NCBI RefSeq assembly: GCF_001429725.1 | Contig: NZ_LMHV01000023.1 | Span: 248,767-312,766 of the forward strand | DNA length: 64,000 bases | Origin: Rhizobium sp. Root708 | GTDB taxonomy: Bacteria > Pseudomonadota > Alphaproteobacteria > Rhizobiales > Rhizobiaceae | Reading direction: 5' to 3' | Shown here: positions 16,878-27,791 of the stretch, piece by piece | Numbering within the stretch: the stretch's first letter is position 1 | How the letters are laid out: each line of letters starts with the position of its first letter | Notes under the pieces: generated by a model | Databases searched by the model: none | What the model was told of the DNA's origin: nothing | What the model saw: the letters and a program-made list of their open reading frames with translations, nothing else | Translations under genes and position numbers: made by a program

Positions 16878-18293
16878 TCAGGCGACGCGGATCGGCGTGA
16901 ATTTCGCCAGGATGCGATCGGCAAGCGCGATCGCCTGGGCGCGCTGCTCGGTGATCGAGCTCGATTCCCACGCAACGCCGCGCAGCGGATGCCCGATAGC
17001 GCTGAGGTTGCGGTGAACAAGCCCTTCCTCGTTGATGAGATCGCCCGCCGGCGTCGCATCGATCCCGTAGCCGGTGCTGTGAGGACGAACCTCGCCGCTG
17101 GCGAGCAAGTTCTTCACGAAGGGGTCGGCAATACGGCGCCAGTCATGCAGCTGATGCCCACGGCAATCGATCACACCGTCGAAGGACACAGTCTCGATAT
17201 CAGCCCCTGTCTTCAGCCTGGCGGTGATATCGCCATCCTCGGCGGCAAATCCGAGGATGCGGGCGCGGCCATGCGTCAGCCGGCCTTCCTCGATGACACG
17301 CTCGACTATCTGGTGGCTCTCCGGCGCCGAGCGATGCGCGGTCACGTCCCAGAAGGCCCTGAGATGCCGCGTGAACCGCAGCCGCTCGCGATCGCTGGCG
17401 CCCTGCCACAGCGAGAGAATATGCGGCCGGATCGCCAGAGGCAGACCTTGCCAGTCCGCGCCATCAGCCGCAATCGCCCGCCGCTCCGCCTTGACGCGTT
17501 TTAGCAGCTCGCGCGCGGTTGCCGGTAACGGCCCATCGGCCAGGAAGTCGCGCGCCGTCTCGACGGTCCTGCGCCCTTCCACGAACTGGCCACGGCGCGA
17601 TACCACGCGGTATCGCCCGCGAAAGCCCCTCGCCTCCATGCTGGCGATCGCATCGACCATCGACAGGCTGGAACCGATCAGCAGAATTTCATTGCAGTCG
17701 ACCAGCCGGTCGAGCGCGCGTGCGTCCCAAGGATTGGCCGCGAAACGCGGATGGCCGGCAAGCTGGGATTCCGTTGCCGGCAGCCGGGGCTGGAAGGCGC
17801 CGAGAGCCAGCACCGCCTCGTCGGCCTCGACGACGGTACTGTCGGCGATCGTGATCCGGATCCGGTTCGGCGCCGCCACGAGTGCCGATACAGCTGACCT
17901 TACATGCCGCAGCGTCGAGCCGCGCCGCGCATTTGCCGCGGCGCGGGCGAGTTCGTCGCGCACATAGGTTCCGTAGAGATAGCGCGGCGGACTGCTTGAG
18001 CTCACCTCTGTCGGCGGCGTCCAGCCATTGGCCGGGCCGTTCTCGACCAGCCAGCGTGAGAGATGATCAGGGTCTTCGGGATGGAGAGAGAAGATCTCAG
18101 CTGGTCCGTTGACGAGGTGGACGGGCTCCATCGTGCTGTAGGCAATACCGCGACCAAGCTCTTCCCGGCGCTCGATGATCGTGATGGCCAGCGGCACGTC
18201 GGTTCGGTCGAGCAGCTTGAGCGCGGTCACCGCGCCGGCGAAGCCGCCCCCGACGATGGCAACGGAGTGATGCGGAATACGATCGATACGCAA
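16878..18293 (-). CDS. FAD/NAD(P)-binding oxidoreductase
   Basis: A 471-residue protein of the FAD/NAD(P)-binding class that opens NAD_binding_9-type proteins. An N-terminal dinucleotide motif (VAIVGGGFAGAVTALKLLDR) is followed by ERREELGRGIAYST, typical of that class. A second nucleotide motif is at about 205-220 (EILLIGSSLSMVDAIASME), and VIDCRGHQLHDWRRIADP lies near the C-terminus. The start is TTG at 18293 with a strong AAGGAGG. It is the last gene of the leftward operon that begins with the permeases at 24695. It could oxidise a pathway intermediate or supply electrons, but no reductase activity is proven. Confidence 0.78.
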   Translation of the reverse strand: MRIDRIPHHSVAIVGGGFAGAVTALKLLDRTDVPLAITIIERREELGRGIAYSTMEPVHLVNGPAEIFSLHPEDPDHLSRWLVENGPANGWTPPTEVSSSSPPRYLYGTYVRDELARAAANARRGSTLRHVRSAVSALVAAPNRIRITIADSTVVEADEAVLALGAFQPRLPATESQLAGHPRFAANPWDARALDRLVDCNEILLIGSSLSMVDAIASMEARGFRGRYRVVSRRGQFVEGRRTVETARDFLADGPLPATARELLKRVKAERRAIAADGADWQGLPLAIRPHILSLWQGASDRERLRFTRHLRAFWDVTAHRSAPESHQIVERVIEEGRLTHGRARILGFAAEDGDITARLKTGADIETVSFDGVIDCRGHQLHDWRRIADPFVKNLLASGEVRPHSTGYGIDATPAGDLINEEGLVHRNLSAIGHPLRGVAWESSSITEQRAQAIALADRILAKFTPIRVA

Positions 18294-18399
18294 TGAGCCT
18301 CCTTTCCCATCGCGGTAGATGGGGCAAATCTCTCGGGTCCGCAGCGATGTGCGGCGTTGGTTGATCAGTCAGGGATTCCGGATGGACCCGGCCGCCGCC

Positions 18400-19641
18400 T
18401 TAGAAGACCTTGCCTTCCTCGAGATGCGTCGTGGTTCCGTTGATGTAGAAATCGCCGATCACACGCGCCTTGTGCAGCAGCGGGTTGTGATTGAGCACTG
18501 TGCGGATGTTGCGCCAATGCCGGTCGAGATTGAGCTGGCGCGACGTCGCGGAGCCGCCACCTAGTTCGAAGACATTCGTGGCGGCAGCCAGCGCGATCTG
18601 CGACGCGACGATCTGCGTGTGTGCCGTCGCCAGCGCGCTCTCGATCAGTGCGACTTCGAGCTTCCCCGGATCGCCTGCACCGAAAAGCTCTGCCGTTTTG
18701 TCCAGCGCACGGGCGCTTTCGCGGATCAGCGTATCGACGGCAAAGGAGCCCGCGGCGATCTCACCCAAAATCTTCTGGACGAAGGGATCGGCATTGGCGG
18801 TCTCGGCGGCGCTGTGGGCGGCGGAGCGTGCCTGCCGTCGGACATAATCGGTGCCTTCGGCCAGCGCGCCACGCACCGTGCCCGCCATCGAGGCCGCGAG
18901 GTGGAGCTGCCGCAGGGTCGAGGTGTGTCGGCCGACCAACGTGTTGAGCCCACGCGTGGAAATCTCATGCGGCAGCACCTCGACGTTCTCAAGCAGCACG
19001 CCGCCGCTTGCCGTCAACCGCTGGCCCATGCCGTCCCAGTCATCGAGGATCGAGATGCCGGGGCGGTCGACTGGGAGCAGGACACTGACGAACGCGCCGT
19101 CGTCGTTCTTGGCGCTGAAGGAGGCGACGTCTGAGAAAGCCGTACCCGTCGCGTACCATTTGCGGCCGTTGAGGCGGTAGTGGTCACCCGATTTCGTCAG
19201 CCGCGTCGTCACCTCGCCCGGGCGCTTGGTGCCCTGCTCGGTGTGCGCACCGCCGAAAAGCTTGCCCGACAGAACCCGGCCGAGCTGCGTGCGGTCAATC
19301 GCCGTGTTGGGTGTGAGAATGAGGGTTTCGGTGAAATTAAAATGGCTGCGCAGCGCATGCGCGACATTCGAATCCGCCGCGCCGATCGCCATGATCATCT
19401 CGATGTAATCGGCAACCGAACCGCCGGGGCCGCCGAGCGCGATGGGAATGCGCAACGCGCCGAGCCCCGCTTCCTTGAACTGGCGGAAAGCCTCGAAGGG
19501 AAGTTCCCGCTCTAGATCACGCTTGGCCGCATCCTTCGCGATCTCCGCCGCAAGCGTCGGGATCTTCGCCAGCAGCGTCGATAGCTCGCCGCCCTCTTGC
19601 GTGGGCGTTGGGGACAGTGATGCGGGAGCGGTGTTCGGCAT
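18400..19641 (-). CDS. Acyl-CoA dehydrogenase-fold flavin monooxygenase (DszC/SfnB type), copy at the permease operon
   Basis: A 413-residue DszC/SfnB-type protein. Landmarks are RDLERELPFEAFRQFKEAGL, GALRIPIALGGPGGSVADYI, SNVAHALRSHFNFTETLIL, LNGRKWYATGTAFSDVASF, DDWDGMGQRLTASGGVLLEN and LDRHWRNIRTVLNHNPLLHK. It is closest in layout to the protein at 5335-6588 (RSHFxFTE, DRHWRNxRT). The ATG at 19641 has AGAAGGG upstream. It lies between the aldo/keto reductase and FAD-protein genes in the transporter operon. Its substrate may be what this ABC transporter brings in. Confidence 0.85.
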   Translation of the reverse strand: MPNTAPASLSPTPTQEGGELSTLLAKIPTLAAEIAKDAAKRDLERELPFEAFRQFKEAGLGALRIPIALGGPGGSVADYIEMIMAIGAADSNVAHALRSHFNFTETLILTPNTAIDRTQLGRVLSGKLFGGAHTEQGTKRPGEVTTRLTKSGDHYRLNGRKWYATGTAFSDVASFSAKNDDGAFVSVLLPVDRPGISILDDWDGMGQRLTASGGVLLENVEVLPHEISTRGLNTLVGRHTSTLRQLHLAASMAGTVRGALAEGTDYVRRQARSAAHSAAETANADPFVQKILGEIAAGSFAVDTLIRESARALDKTAELFGAGDPGKLEVALIESALATAHTQIVASQIALAAATNVFELGGGSATSRQLNLDRHWRNIRTVLNHNPLLHKARVIGDFYINGTTTHLEEGKVF

Positions 19642-19673
19642 GCGGGACCCTTCTCGGCCGGGGAAATAGGTTG

Positions 19674-19702
19674 CAGGAACCCGCCTGAGCGGCGGGTTCC
19701 TG
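19674..19702 (-). other. Intercistronic stem-loop
   Basis: CAGGAACCCGCC at 19674-19685 pairs perfectly with GGCGGGTTCCTG at 19691-19702 (12 bp, five-base loop). It lies between the aldo/keto reductase stop (19725) and the next start (19641) on the minus strand, without a clear T-run. It may attenuate transcription or protect the upstream mRNA. Confidence 0.6.
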
Positions 19703-19724
19703 TCTTGTCATCAAGAGGCCATGA

Positions 19725-20783
19725 TCAGGCGACGGCGCGCGCCAGCGGCACGACGTTGTCGGCGCCAGCTGCCGCGCTCCGCGGCACGCGGCCTTCGACC
19801 GGATGGCTCGGGTCGTTGAAGCCTGCGGTGGAGGGATGGCCGGTCGTGACCAGCCGGTCGACCAGCGCCTCGTCCTCGGCGTCGAGCTTGACGTCGAGCG
19901 CGCGGATATAGCTGTCCCAATGTTCTTCCGTGCGCGGGCCTGTGATCGCGGCCGAGATCAGCTTGTTGTTCAGCACCCAGGCGAGCGCGAACTCGGTCGG
20001 AGAAATCCCCTTGCGGGCGGCGTGCGCGGCGATCTCGCTGGCGATGGCGATCGATTCAGGACGCCATTCGGTCTCGAGGATGCGCTTGTCGCCGCGGCCG
20101 GCGCGGGTGTCGGCGGCGGGCTCCTTGCCCGGCTCGTACTTGCCCGTCAGCACGCCACGGGCTAGCGGCGAGTAGGAGACGACGCCGAGGCCATAGTGAT
20201 GGGCGGCCGGCAACTGCTCGGCTTCGGCGGTGCGGTTAACGATGTTGTAGAGCGGCTGGCTCGCCACCGGACGGTCGATCCCGAGTTCATCGGCCAGCTG
20301 CGCGATCTCGGCGATGCGCCAGCCGCGGAAGTTGGAGACGCCGAAATAGCGCAGCTTGCCGGCGCGGATAAGGTCGGCGATGGCGCGCACCGGCTCTTCC
20401 AGCGGCGCGTCGAAGACGGCACGGTGGAAATAGAGGATGTCGATATAGTCGGTGTTGAGGCGGCGCAGCGAATTCTCCACGGTCTCTATCACCCACTTGC
20501 GCGATTGGCCGCCGAGGTTCGGCCCCTCCTTGTGGGAGTTGACGAACTTTGTCGCCAGCACCCAATGATCGCGATGCGCCTTGATGCCCTTGCCGACAAC
20601 CTCTTCCGACTTGCCGTCGTGATAGACGTCGGCCGTATCGATGAAGTTGATCCCCTGCTCGCGCGCCTTGTCGATGATGCGGAATGCTACATCGTCGGGC
20701 GTCGGCCCGCCGAACATCATGGTTCCCAAGCTGAGCGGTGACACCTTGAGCGCGCTGCGCCCGAGATAGCGATAATCGACCAT
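19725..20783 (-). CDS. Aldo/keto reductase
   Basis: A 352-residue NAD(P)H-dependent aldo/keto reductase of the broad potassium-channel-beta/YajO-like group. The catalytic tetrad is visible: Asp and Tyr in NFIDTADVYHDGKSEEVVGK, Lys in WVLATKFV and His in DYIDILYFHRA. Cofactor-binding features are near GVVSYSPLARGVLTGKY and FALAWVLNNKLISAAITGPR. The ATG at 20783 follows AAGGAGAATACA, 13 bp after the OppF-like stop; a longer in-frame start at 20993 was rejected because it falls in that gene. It may reduce the aldehyde or ketone left after oxygenolytic C-S cleavage, an inference from operon position. Confidence 0.88.
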   Translation of the reverse strand: MVDYRYLGRSALKVSPLSLGTMMFGGPTPDDVAFRIIDKAREQGINFIDTADVYHDGKSEEVVGKGIKAHRDHWVLATKFVNSHKEGPNLGGQSRKWVIETVENSLRRLNTDYIDILYFHRAVFDAPLEEPVRAIADLIRAGKLRYFGVSNFRGWRIAEIAQLADELGIDRPVASQPLYNIVNRTAEAEQLPAAHHYGLGVVSYSPLARGVLTGKYEPGKEPAADTRAGRGDKRILETEWRPESIAIASEIAAHAARKGISPTEFALAWVLNNKLISAAITGPRTEEHWDSYIRALDVKLDAEDEALVDRLVTTGHPSTAGFNDPSHPVEGRVPRSAAAGADNVVPLARAVA

Positions 20784-20796
20784 TGTATTCTCCTTC

Positions 20797-21712
20797 TTAC
20801 TGGGCGTGATGGCAGGCGGCGGCGTGGCCGTTGCCGAACTGGCGGAACACCGGGTCTTCTGCCCGGCAGATATCGGTGGCGAGCGGACAGCGCGTATGGA
20901 AACGGCAGCCGGAGGGCGGATTGTGCGGGCTCGGCAGATCGCCTGATATCGGCGCCGCCTGCTTGCGCCGCGACGGATCGGGTACCGCCGCAAGCAGCGC
21001 CTGCGTGTAGGGGTGCTTGGCGCCCGTCCACAGCTCGCTCGTCGGCGCGCTCTCGACGATGCGACCGAGATACATGACGAGCACGCGGTCGGCGAAATAG
21101 CGCACGACCGAGAGATCGTGCGAAATGAAGAGATAGGAGAGCGACAGCTCCGTCTTCATCTCGACCAGCAAGTTCAGGATCTGCGCCTGGATAGACAGGT
21201 CGAGCGCCGAAACCGGCTCGTCGCAGATGACCAGTTCCGGCTGCAGGATCAGGGCGCGTGCGATCCCGATCCGCTGGCGCTGGCCGCCGGAGAACTCGTG
21301 CGGAAAGCGATCGAGCGAATCCGCAGGCAGGCCGACATGGGTCACCATCTGCGCCGCGATCGCCTCGCGCTGCTTGCGCTCGCCGATGCCGTGGACCGCG
21401 AGCGGCGCCGTTAGAATCGTGCGGATCGTCTGTCTCGGGTTGAGCGAGGCGAAGGGATCCTGGAAGATCATCTGGATGCTGCGCCGGACCAACTGCAGTT
21501 CGCGTCCCGCCATGACGGTGACGTCCTTGCCCTTGAAAGTGACATTTCCGGAAGACGGATCGACGAGCCGCACCAGCGACTTGCCGAGTGTCGACTTGCC
21601 GCAACCGGATTCGCCGACCAGCGCCACCGTCTCACCTTCGGCGATCTCGAGCGAGACGCCGTCAACGGCGCGCACGGTGCCGCCGGCTCCGGCGTAATGG
21701 GTTGAGAGGCGA

Positions 21713-21732
<20 letters not shown>
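20797..21732 (-). CDS. ABC transporter ATP-binding protein, DppF/OppF type
   Basis: A 311-residue ATPase for a family 5 solute uptake system. Walker A is GESGCGKST, the signature is FSGGQRQR, Walker B is LVICDEPVSALD, and the C-terminal oligopeptide-ABC extension has HNPPSGCRFHTRCPLATDIC. The ATG at 21732 has GGAGAAG upstream and overlaps the partner ATPase gene by 20 bases. It forms a heterodimer with the product of 21713-22705 to energise the permeases encoded at 22705-24695. Confidence 0.93.
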
Positions 21733-22704
<972 letters not shown>

Positions 22705-22705
<1 letters not shown>

Positions 22706-23709
22706 CAGCGTTCCTCCGAGAAGCGAGGATTGAGCGCATCGTTCAGCCCATCGCCGATCAGGTTGAGCGAAAGCACGGTGAAGACGATCGCCAGCCCCGG
22801 CAGCGCCGTCAGGTACCAGGCAGTGCGGATGACATCGCGGCCGGCGCCGATCATCGAACCCCAGGAAACGCGGTTGGGATCGCCAAGCCCCATGAAGGAG
22901 AGTGCCGATTCCATGAGGATCGCGCTTGCCACCATCACCGACGACGTTACGATCAGCGGCGGCAGCGCATTGGGAAGGATCTCGCGGAAGATGATGCGGG
23001 TATGACCGAAGCCGAGGCTGCGAGCGGCCTGCACGTAATCCTTCTCGCGGATCGCCCGGAATTCGGCACGCGTCAGGCGCGCCACCGTCGGCCAGGAGAC
23101 GATCGCGATGGCGATGGTCACGGTTGCCGTCGTCGGCTGGGCGATAGCGACGAGAACGACAAGCAGAACGAAGCTCGGAATGGTCTGGAAGATCTCGATG
23201 AACTTGACCAGTACGGTGTCGATCCAGCCACCGAAATAGCCGGCAACGGCTCCGACCGCGATCCCGACCGTCAGCCCCAGCGCGGTGGCCGCGAGCCCGA
23301 CGGTAAGCGATATCCGCGCGCCATGAACGATACCGGCAAGCACGTTGCGGCCCATGGAATCCGTGCCGAGCGGATAGGCCGGATTCTGCCCGGGCCACAG
23401 GAAGGGTCGCGCCACCATTTCGAGCGGATCGTCGGGAAAGAGAAGCGGCGCGAACAGGGCCGACAGAGCGACAAGCAGCAGAATGCCCGTGCCGAAAAGC
23501 GCGTTGTAGTTGCCGAGGAAGATCTTCAGCTCGCGGCGCATGCCGCGCCAGGCCGTGCCCGAGACGGAAGCGCGAACATCAGGTGCATGGATATGCGTCC
23601 ACCGCGGCTGCTTCGGCGCTTCCGGAACCGGCTGGTTGGCCTCTGCCTTTGCCTGCGGCGAGAAGTCGATTGCCCGTCCGGCCAGTGTTCCAAGTTTCTG
23701 ACTGTTCAT
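22705..23709 (-). CDS. ABC transporter permease, DppC type
   Basis: A 334-residue inner-membrane permease. It has a long cytoplasmic N-terminus, a first membrane span at about 67-87 (NALFGTGILLLVALSALFAP), the DppC hallmark YPLGTDSMGRNVLAGIVHGA and the EAA-like loop ARSLGFGHTRIIFREILPN. The ATG at 23709 overlaps the DppB-type stop (ATGA) and has GGAGC upstream. It pairs with the protein of 23706-24695 to form the translocation channel for the family 5 binding proteins. Confidence 0.92.
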
Positions 23710-24695
23710 CGGCTTGCTCCAATTCGGGGATCGATCCACGCCTGCAGAAGATCGACGGCCGCGTTGGCGACGATCACGAGGAAGGATGAAAGCAGAAGGA
23801 TGCCAAGCAGCACGCTGAAATCGCGCGCCATGACGGCTTCGAAGGCAAGGCGCCCGAGCCCCGGCCAGCTATAGACGGTCTCGACCACGACCGCGCCACC
23901 CAGCATGCCGCCAAAGTGCATGCCGGCCATGGTCGTAATCGGGATGAGAGCGTTGCGAAGCACGTGCCGCGTCGTCAGCACGAAGGGCGAAACGCCCTTG
24001 GCGCGAGCCGTACGCACGAAATCCTGCGACTTGACTTCAAGCATGGAGGCGCGGGTAAGCCGGGCGTAGATCGCCAGATAGAAGAGCGCAAGCGAGGTCG
24101 CCGGCAGGATCATGTAGCGCACCCTGTCCAGCAGTTCCCGGTAGCCCGTCAACCGCGAACCGATCGTGCTGTCGCCGCCACTCGGCAGCCAGCCAAGCTT
24201 GACAGAGAAGAGAAGGATCAGCATCAGGCCGATCCAGAATCCGGGGATCGAATAGAACAGCAGCGAGACGACGGAGATGATCCGGTCAGGCAGGCGCCCG
24301 GAGAAGGCTGCCATCAGCGACCCCAGCAACAAACCGACCGCAATCGCGATGGCGAGCGCCGTCAGCATGAGAAGAAGCGTGCCCGGCAAACGCTGACCGA
24401 TCAGATCGGCAACCGGCATGCCGTAGCGCGGTGAGAAGCCGAGACTGAAATGCGCAAGGTTGTTGAGGTAGTTACCGAGCTGAACCAGGATCGGATTGTC
24501 GAGCCCGAACCGCTCTCGCAGTGCAGCCATCGTCTCGACCGTCGCTGACCCCGATTCCGCCGCCATCACATCGGCCGCATCACCGGGCGCCAGCTTCAAA
24601 AAGAAGAAATTCAGGATGACGATCCCGAGCATCGTAGGCACGGCCTGAATGATCGTCCTGCTGATCGTTCGACCGATCCGCCTGTAAGCCGACAT
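23706..24695 (-). CDS. ABC transporter permease, DppB type
   Basis: A 329-residue permease with six predicted spans. Family features are the first span IIQAVPTMLGIVILNFFFLK, ERFGLDNPILVQLGNYLNNL, FSPRYGMPVADLIGQRLPGT and the EAA-type loop RTARAKGVSPFVLTTRHVLR. I chose the ATG at 24695, which has GAGGTGG at a good distance, over an in-frame GTG at 24704. It is the first gene of the leftward operon ending at 16878, divergent from solute-binding gene 3. Confidence 0.92.
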   Translation of the reverse strand: MSAYRRIGRTISRTIIQAVPTMLGIVILNFFFLKLAPGDAADVMAAESGSATVETMAALRERFGLDNPILVQLGNYLNNLAHFSLGFSPRYGMPVADLIGQRLPGTLLLMLTALAIAIAVGLLLGSLMAAFSGRLPDRIISVVSLLFYSIPGFWIGLMLILLFSVKLGWLPSGGDSTIGSRLTGYRELLDRVRYMILPATSLALFYLAIYARLTRASMLEVKSQDFVRTARAKGVSPFVLTTRHVLRNALIPITTMAGMHFGGMLGGAVVVETVYSWPGLGRLAFEAVMARDFSVLLGILLLSSFLVIVANAAVDLLQAWIDPRIGASR

Positions 24696-24969
24696 GTGCC
24701 CCACCTCGCGATCTGAAAAGATTTCACCTCGTCTTGTCGCTCAGTAGTTGACTAATTCTGTTGATTTTGTCAAATCCATATTGGTAAATAATTCCAATGA
24801 AACCGCAATAATGCGAACTCTTAGAAACACCGTACCGCATATAATTCTTATTGAGCATTTTGTACCACTTCGTTGAAGCGACGAGGCAAAAAACTCTAAA
24901 GCACGAACGATCTGCGGAATGGCACTGAAACGGGCCAAGATGGCCCCGAGCTCATGAGGGTTGAACACG
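24696..24969. promoter_or_regulatory. AT-rich divergent promoter region
   Basis: This 274-bp gap separates the DppBCDF operon from the rightward operon with solute-binding gene 3. About 24725-24860 is distinctly AT-rich against its GC-rich surroundings, with repeated TTGA/TCAA and AATTCC elements, as expected for promoters. No defined operator or hexamer pair is assigned. GAGGG before 24970 is the ribosome site. Confidence 0.4.
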
Positions 24970-26577
24970 ATGTCACTATTCCCTGCACCCACACGCCGCA
25001 ACTTTCTCCTGGCCTCGGTCGCACTCGGCGTCACCGCAACAGCACGGCTTCCGGCCTTTGCGGCGGTGGCCACGCGCGGCGGCACCGCAACGCTCCTTCT
25101 GGCTGCGGAGCCGCCCGTCCTGACGACGATCGCCCATACGGCCTATAATGCGGTCTATGTCTCGCCGAAGACGACGGAAGGGCTTCTCACCTATGACTTC
25201 GAGCTCAATCCGAAACCGCTACTGGCCAAGGAGTGGACAGTCAGCCCTGATGGCCTGACCTATACGTTCAAGCTGCGCGAGGGTGTGAAGTGGCATGACG
25301 GCCAGCCTTTCACCTCCGCCGACGTCGCCTTCTCGATCAAGACGCTGAAGGAAGTGCACCCGCGCGGACGCAATACTTTCCTCAATCTCATCGATATCGA
25401 AACGCCCGACGCGCAGACCGCCATCCTCAAACTGTCAAAGCCTGCGCCCTATCTGATCACGGCTCTTGCCGCATCGGAAACGCCGATCGTGCCGAAACAC
25501 GTCTACGAGGGAACCAAGGTCGCCGAGAACCCGGCCAACCTGGCGCCGATCGGGACCGGTCCGTTCAAGTTCAAGGAATGGGTGCGCGGCAGCCATCTCG
25601 TCTATGAGCGCAACCCCGACTACTGGGACCAGCCCCGCCCCTATCTCGATCAGCTTATCATCCGCTTCATTTCGGATGCCGCCGCTCGCTCGATCGCTAT
25701 CGAGACCGGTGAAATCGATCTGGCCCCTTCGACGCCCGTGCCTCTCAGCGACCTCGAAAGGCTGCAGAGCGCTGAAGGGCTGGCTTTCGAGACCAATGGC
25801 TATCAGTACCAGAACGGCGTCAGCCGCATCGAGTTCAACCTTGAGCGACCCTTCTTCAAGGACGTGCGCGTGCGTCGCGCATTCGCTCACGTGATCGATC
25901 GCAACGTCATCCTCAACACCATCAACTACGGCTATGGCGCCGCGATCCCCGGCCCGATCAACCCCAACCTTGCAAAATGGTTCGTGCCGGACCTGAAGAC
26001 ATATCCGATCGATCTCGCCGCGGCTGAGAAGCTCCTCGACGAGGCAGGCTACCCGCGCGGCGCCGATGGCATACGCGCCAGCATCAATCTCGACTACGTG
26101 CCGAGTGGCGAAACCTATCCGCGCGGCTCCGAGTATATCCGCCAGGCCTTGGCAAAGGTCGGCATCAACGCCAAGGTCCGCAGCCAGGATTTCGCGACCT
26201 ACACGAGGCGTATCTACACCGATCGCGACTTCGACTTCGCCTTCGAGGGCATGAGCAACCTCTTCGACCCGACAGTCGGTGTCCAGCGCCTCTACTGGAG
26301 CAAGAACTTCAAGCCGGGCGTCCCCTTCTCGAACGGTGCGGCCTACAGCAATCCCAAGGTTGATGAACTGCTCGAGGCAGCAGCCATCGAGGTCGATCCG
26401 AAAAAGCGCGTCGAGCAGTGGCGCGAGATCCAGCAGATCCTCGTCGAGGACGTCCCGGCGATCGACATCGTCAGCCAACCGGAACTGACGATCTACAACA
26501 AGCGGATTTCCGATCACACGGTGGGTGGCGAAGGCATCGCAGGCAGCCTCGCCTTCGCTTACGTCGCAGCATCCTGA
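24970..26577 (+). CDS. Tat-exported family 5 solute-binding protein (organosulfur island, copy 3)
   Basis: A 535-residue SBP_bac_5 protein with a twin-arginine signal (TRRNFLLASVALG, cleavage near AFAAVA). Landmarks are LLAKEWTVSPDGLTYTFKLR, GVKWHDGQPFTSADVAFSIK, ERNPDYWDQPRPYLDQLIIR and DPTVGVQRLYWSKNFKPGVP. It heads the operon 24970-31123 of four catabolic genes and is divergent from the DppBCDF operon, making it the most likely primary partner of that transporter. I used the ATG at 24970 with GAGGG upstream; an in-frame TTG at 24961 is possible. The operon partners point to an organosulfur ligand. Confidence 0.9.
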   Translation: MSLFPAPTRRNFLLASVALGVTATARLPAFAAVATRGGTATLLLAAEPPVLTTIAHTAYNAVYVSPKTTEGLLTYDFELNPKPLLAKEWTVSPDGLTYTFKLREGVKWHDGQPFTSADVAFSIKTLKEVHPRGRNTFLNLIDIETPDAQTAILKLSKPAPYLITALAASETPIVPKHVYEGTKVAENPANLAPIGTGPFKFKEWVRGSHLVYERNPDYWDQPRPYLDQLIIRFISDAAARSIAIETGEIDLAPSTPVPLSDLERLQSAEGLAFETNGYQYQNGVSRIEFNLERPFFKDVRVRRAFAHVIDRNVILNTINYGYGAAIPGPINPNLAKWFVPDLKTYPIDLAAAEKLLDEAGYPRGADGIRASINLDYVPSGETYPRGSEYIRQALAKVGINAKVRSQDFATYTRRIYTDRDFDFAFEGMSNLFDPTVGVQRLYWSKNFKPGVPFSNGAAYSNPKVDELLEAAAIEVDPKKRVEQWREIQQILVEDVPAIDIVSQPELTIYNKRISDHTVGGEGIAGSLAFAYVAAS

Positions 26578-26602
26578 TCGTTCAGCAAACGGGAGCCTAT
26601 CC

Positions 26603-27781
26603 ATGTCCATTCAACACCCACCCGGATCGATCGTCGGCCTGCCGAAATTCGCCGCTCCGACCGATTTTCCCGAAAGCCCGCTGTCGCAGGCACTCAGGCA
26701 GCCTGTCCTCCTCGGTCTCTTCCTGCCAATTCAGGCCGGCGGCTGGACGCAATCGACACTCGAGCGGTCGACCGACTGGCGCTTCGACTACAACAAGGCC
26801 CTGACACTCAGGGCCGAGGAACTCGGCTTCGATCTGGTCTTCGCGCTGTCGCAATGGCTGCCGAAGGGCGGCTATGGCGGCGTCTTCGATGGCCATGCGC
26901 TCGACAGCTTCGTCTCGACGGCAGCACTTGCCGGCCTCACCAAGAAGATCATGCTGATTTCGACGATGCATGTGCTTTACGGGCCCTGGCATCCGCTGCA
27001 TCTGGCGAAATTCGGCGCAACGCTCGACCACATCACCGGCGGGCGCTGGGGCATCAACGTGGTCACCGGTCACCGGGCGGTCGAGCACGAAATGTTCGGC
27101 TGGCCGCGCATCGAGCACGACAAGCGTTATGAACTCGCGGCCGAATTCCTCGAAGTCGTCCAGCGCCTCTGGAGCGACAGCGAGAACTTCTCCTTCGAAG
27201 GCGAAAGCAGCTGGAAGCTCGGCGGCGGCTTCGTAACGCCGAAGCCGAATTTCGGCCGCCCGATCCTCGTCAACGCCACGGGTTCGGATGCCGGCATCGC
27301 CTTTGCAGGACGCTACTCGGATATCGTCTTCATCACCAGCCCGACAGGCGCCGACATCGACAGCGCGCTGCAATCGCTGCCGGCGCACACGAAACGCGTC
27401 AAGGACGCAGCGATCGGCGTCGGGCGCACCGTGCGCACACTGCTGAACCCGATGGTGATCTGCCGGCCGACGGAGAAAGAGGCCTGGGAGCTCGCCGACC
27501 GCATCGTCGCCCATGCCGACCAGCGTTCGCCGCAAGGCTTCCAGTCGCTGAACTCGGACGCGCAGGCATGGAAGGGACGTGATCCGCAGGATCCCTACCG
27601 CGCGATCGGTGGCAACATTCGCGTCATCGGCTCGCCCGAACAGGTGGTCGATCAGTTCGTCAAGCTGAAGGAGGCCGGCGTCGATGGCCTGCAGCTCAGC
27701 TTCTTCGACTTCCGCGACGATCTTGAATTCTTCGGCACCGACGTCCTGCCGCTGATGAAACAAGCCGGCCTGCGACACTAG
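26603..27781 (+). CDS. RutA/SfnG-type flavin-dependent monooxygenase (LLM class)
   Basis: A 392-residue luciferase-fold monooxygenase of the RutA/SfnG branch. Features are LLGLFLPIQAGGWTQSTLER, DYNKALTLRAEELGFDLVFA, TLDHITGGRWGINVVTGHRA, ATGSDAGIAFAGRYSDIVF and a C-terminal SFFDFRDDLEFFGTDVLPLM. RutA cleaves the uracil ring and SfnG turns dimethylsulfone into methanesulfinate, both with FMNH2. The last two motifs look more RutA-like in my recollection, but the operon (binding protein, desulfinase, DszC-like, SsuD-like) favours a sulfur substrate. The ATG at 26603 has GGGAG upstream; an in-frame start at 26525 lies in the previous gene. Confidence 0.85.
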   Translation: MSIQHPPGSIVGLPKFAAPTDFPESPLSQALRQPVLLGLFLPIQAGGWTQSTLERSTDWRFDYNKALTLRAEELGFDLVFALSQWLPKGGYGGVFDGHALDSFVSTAALAGLTKKIMLISTMHVLYGPWHPLHLAKFGATLDHITGGRWGINVVTGHRAVEHEMFGWPRIEHDKRYELAAEFLEVVQRLWSDSENFSFEGESSWKLGGGFVTPKPNFGRPILVNATGSDAGIAFAGRYSDIVFITSPTGADIDSALQSLPAHTKRVKDAAIGVGRTVRTLLNPMVICRPTEKEAWELADRIVAHADQRSPQGFQSLNSDAQAWKGRDPQDPYRAIGGNIRVIGSPEQVVDQFVKLKEAGVDGLQLSFFDFRDDLEFFGTDVLPLMKQAGLRH

Positions 27782-27791
27782 GAGAAACGCC

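Noticed and set aside
24918..24940. Possible sigma-54 promoter (TGGCAC) before solute-binding gene 3
   Set aside because: The TGC part of the -12 element is missing at the required spacing.
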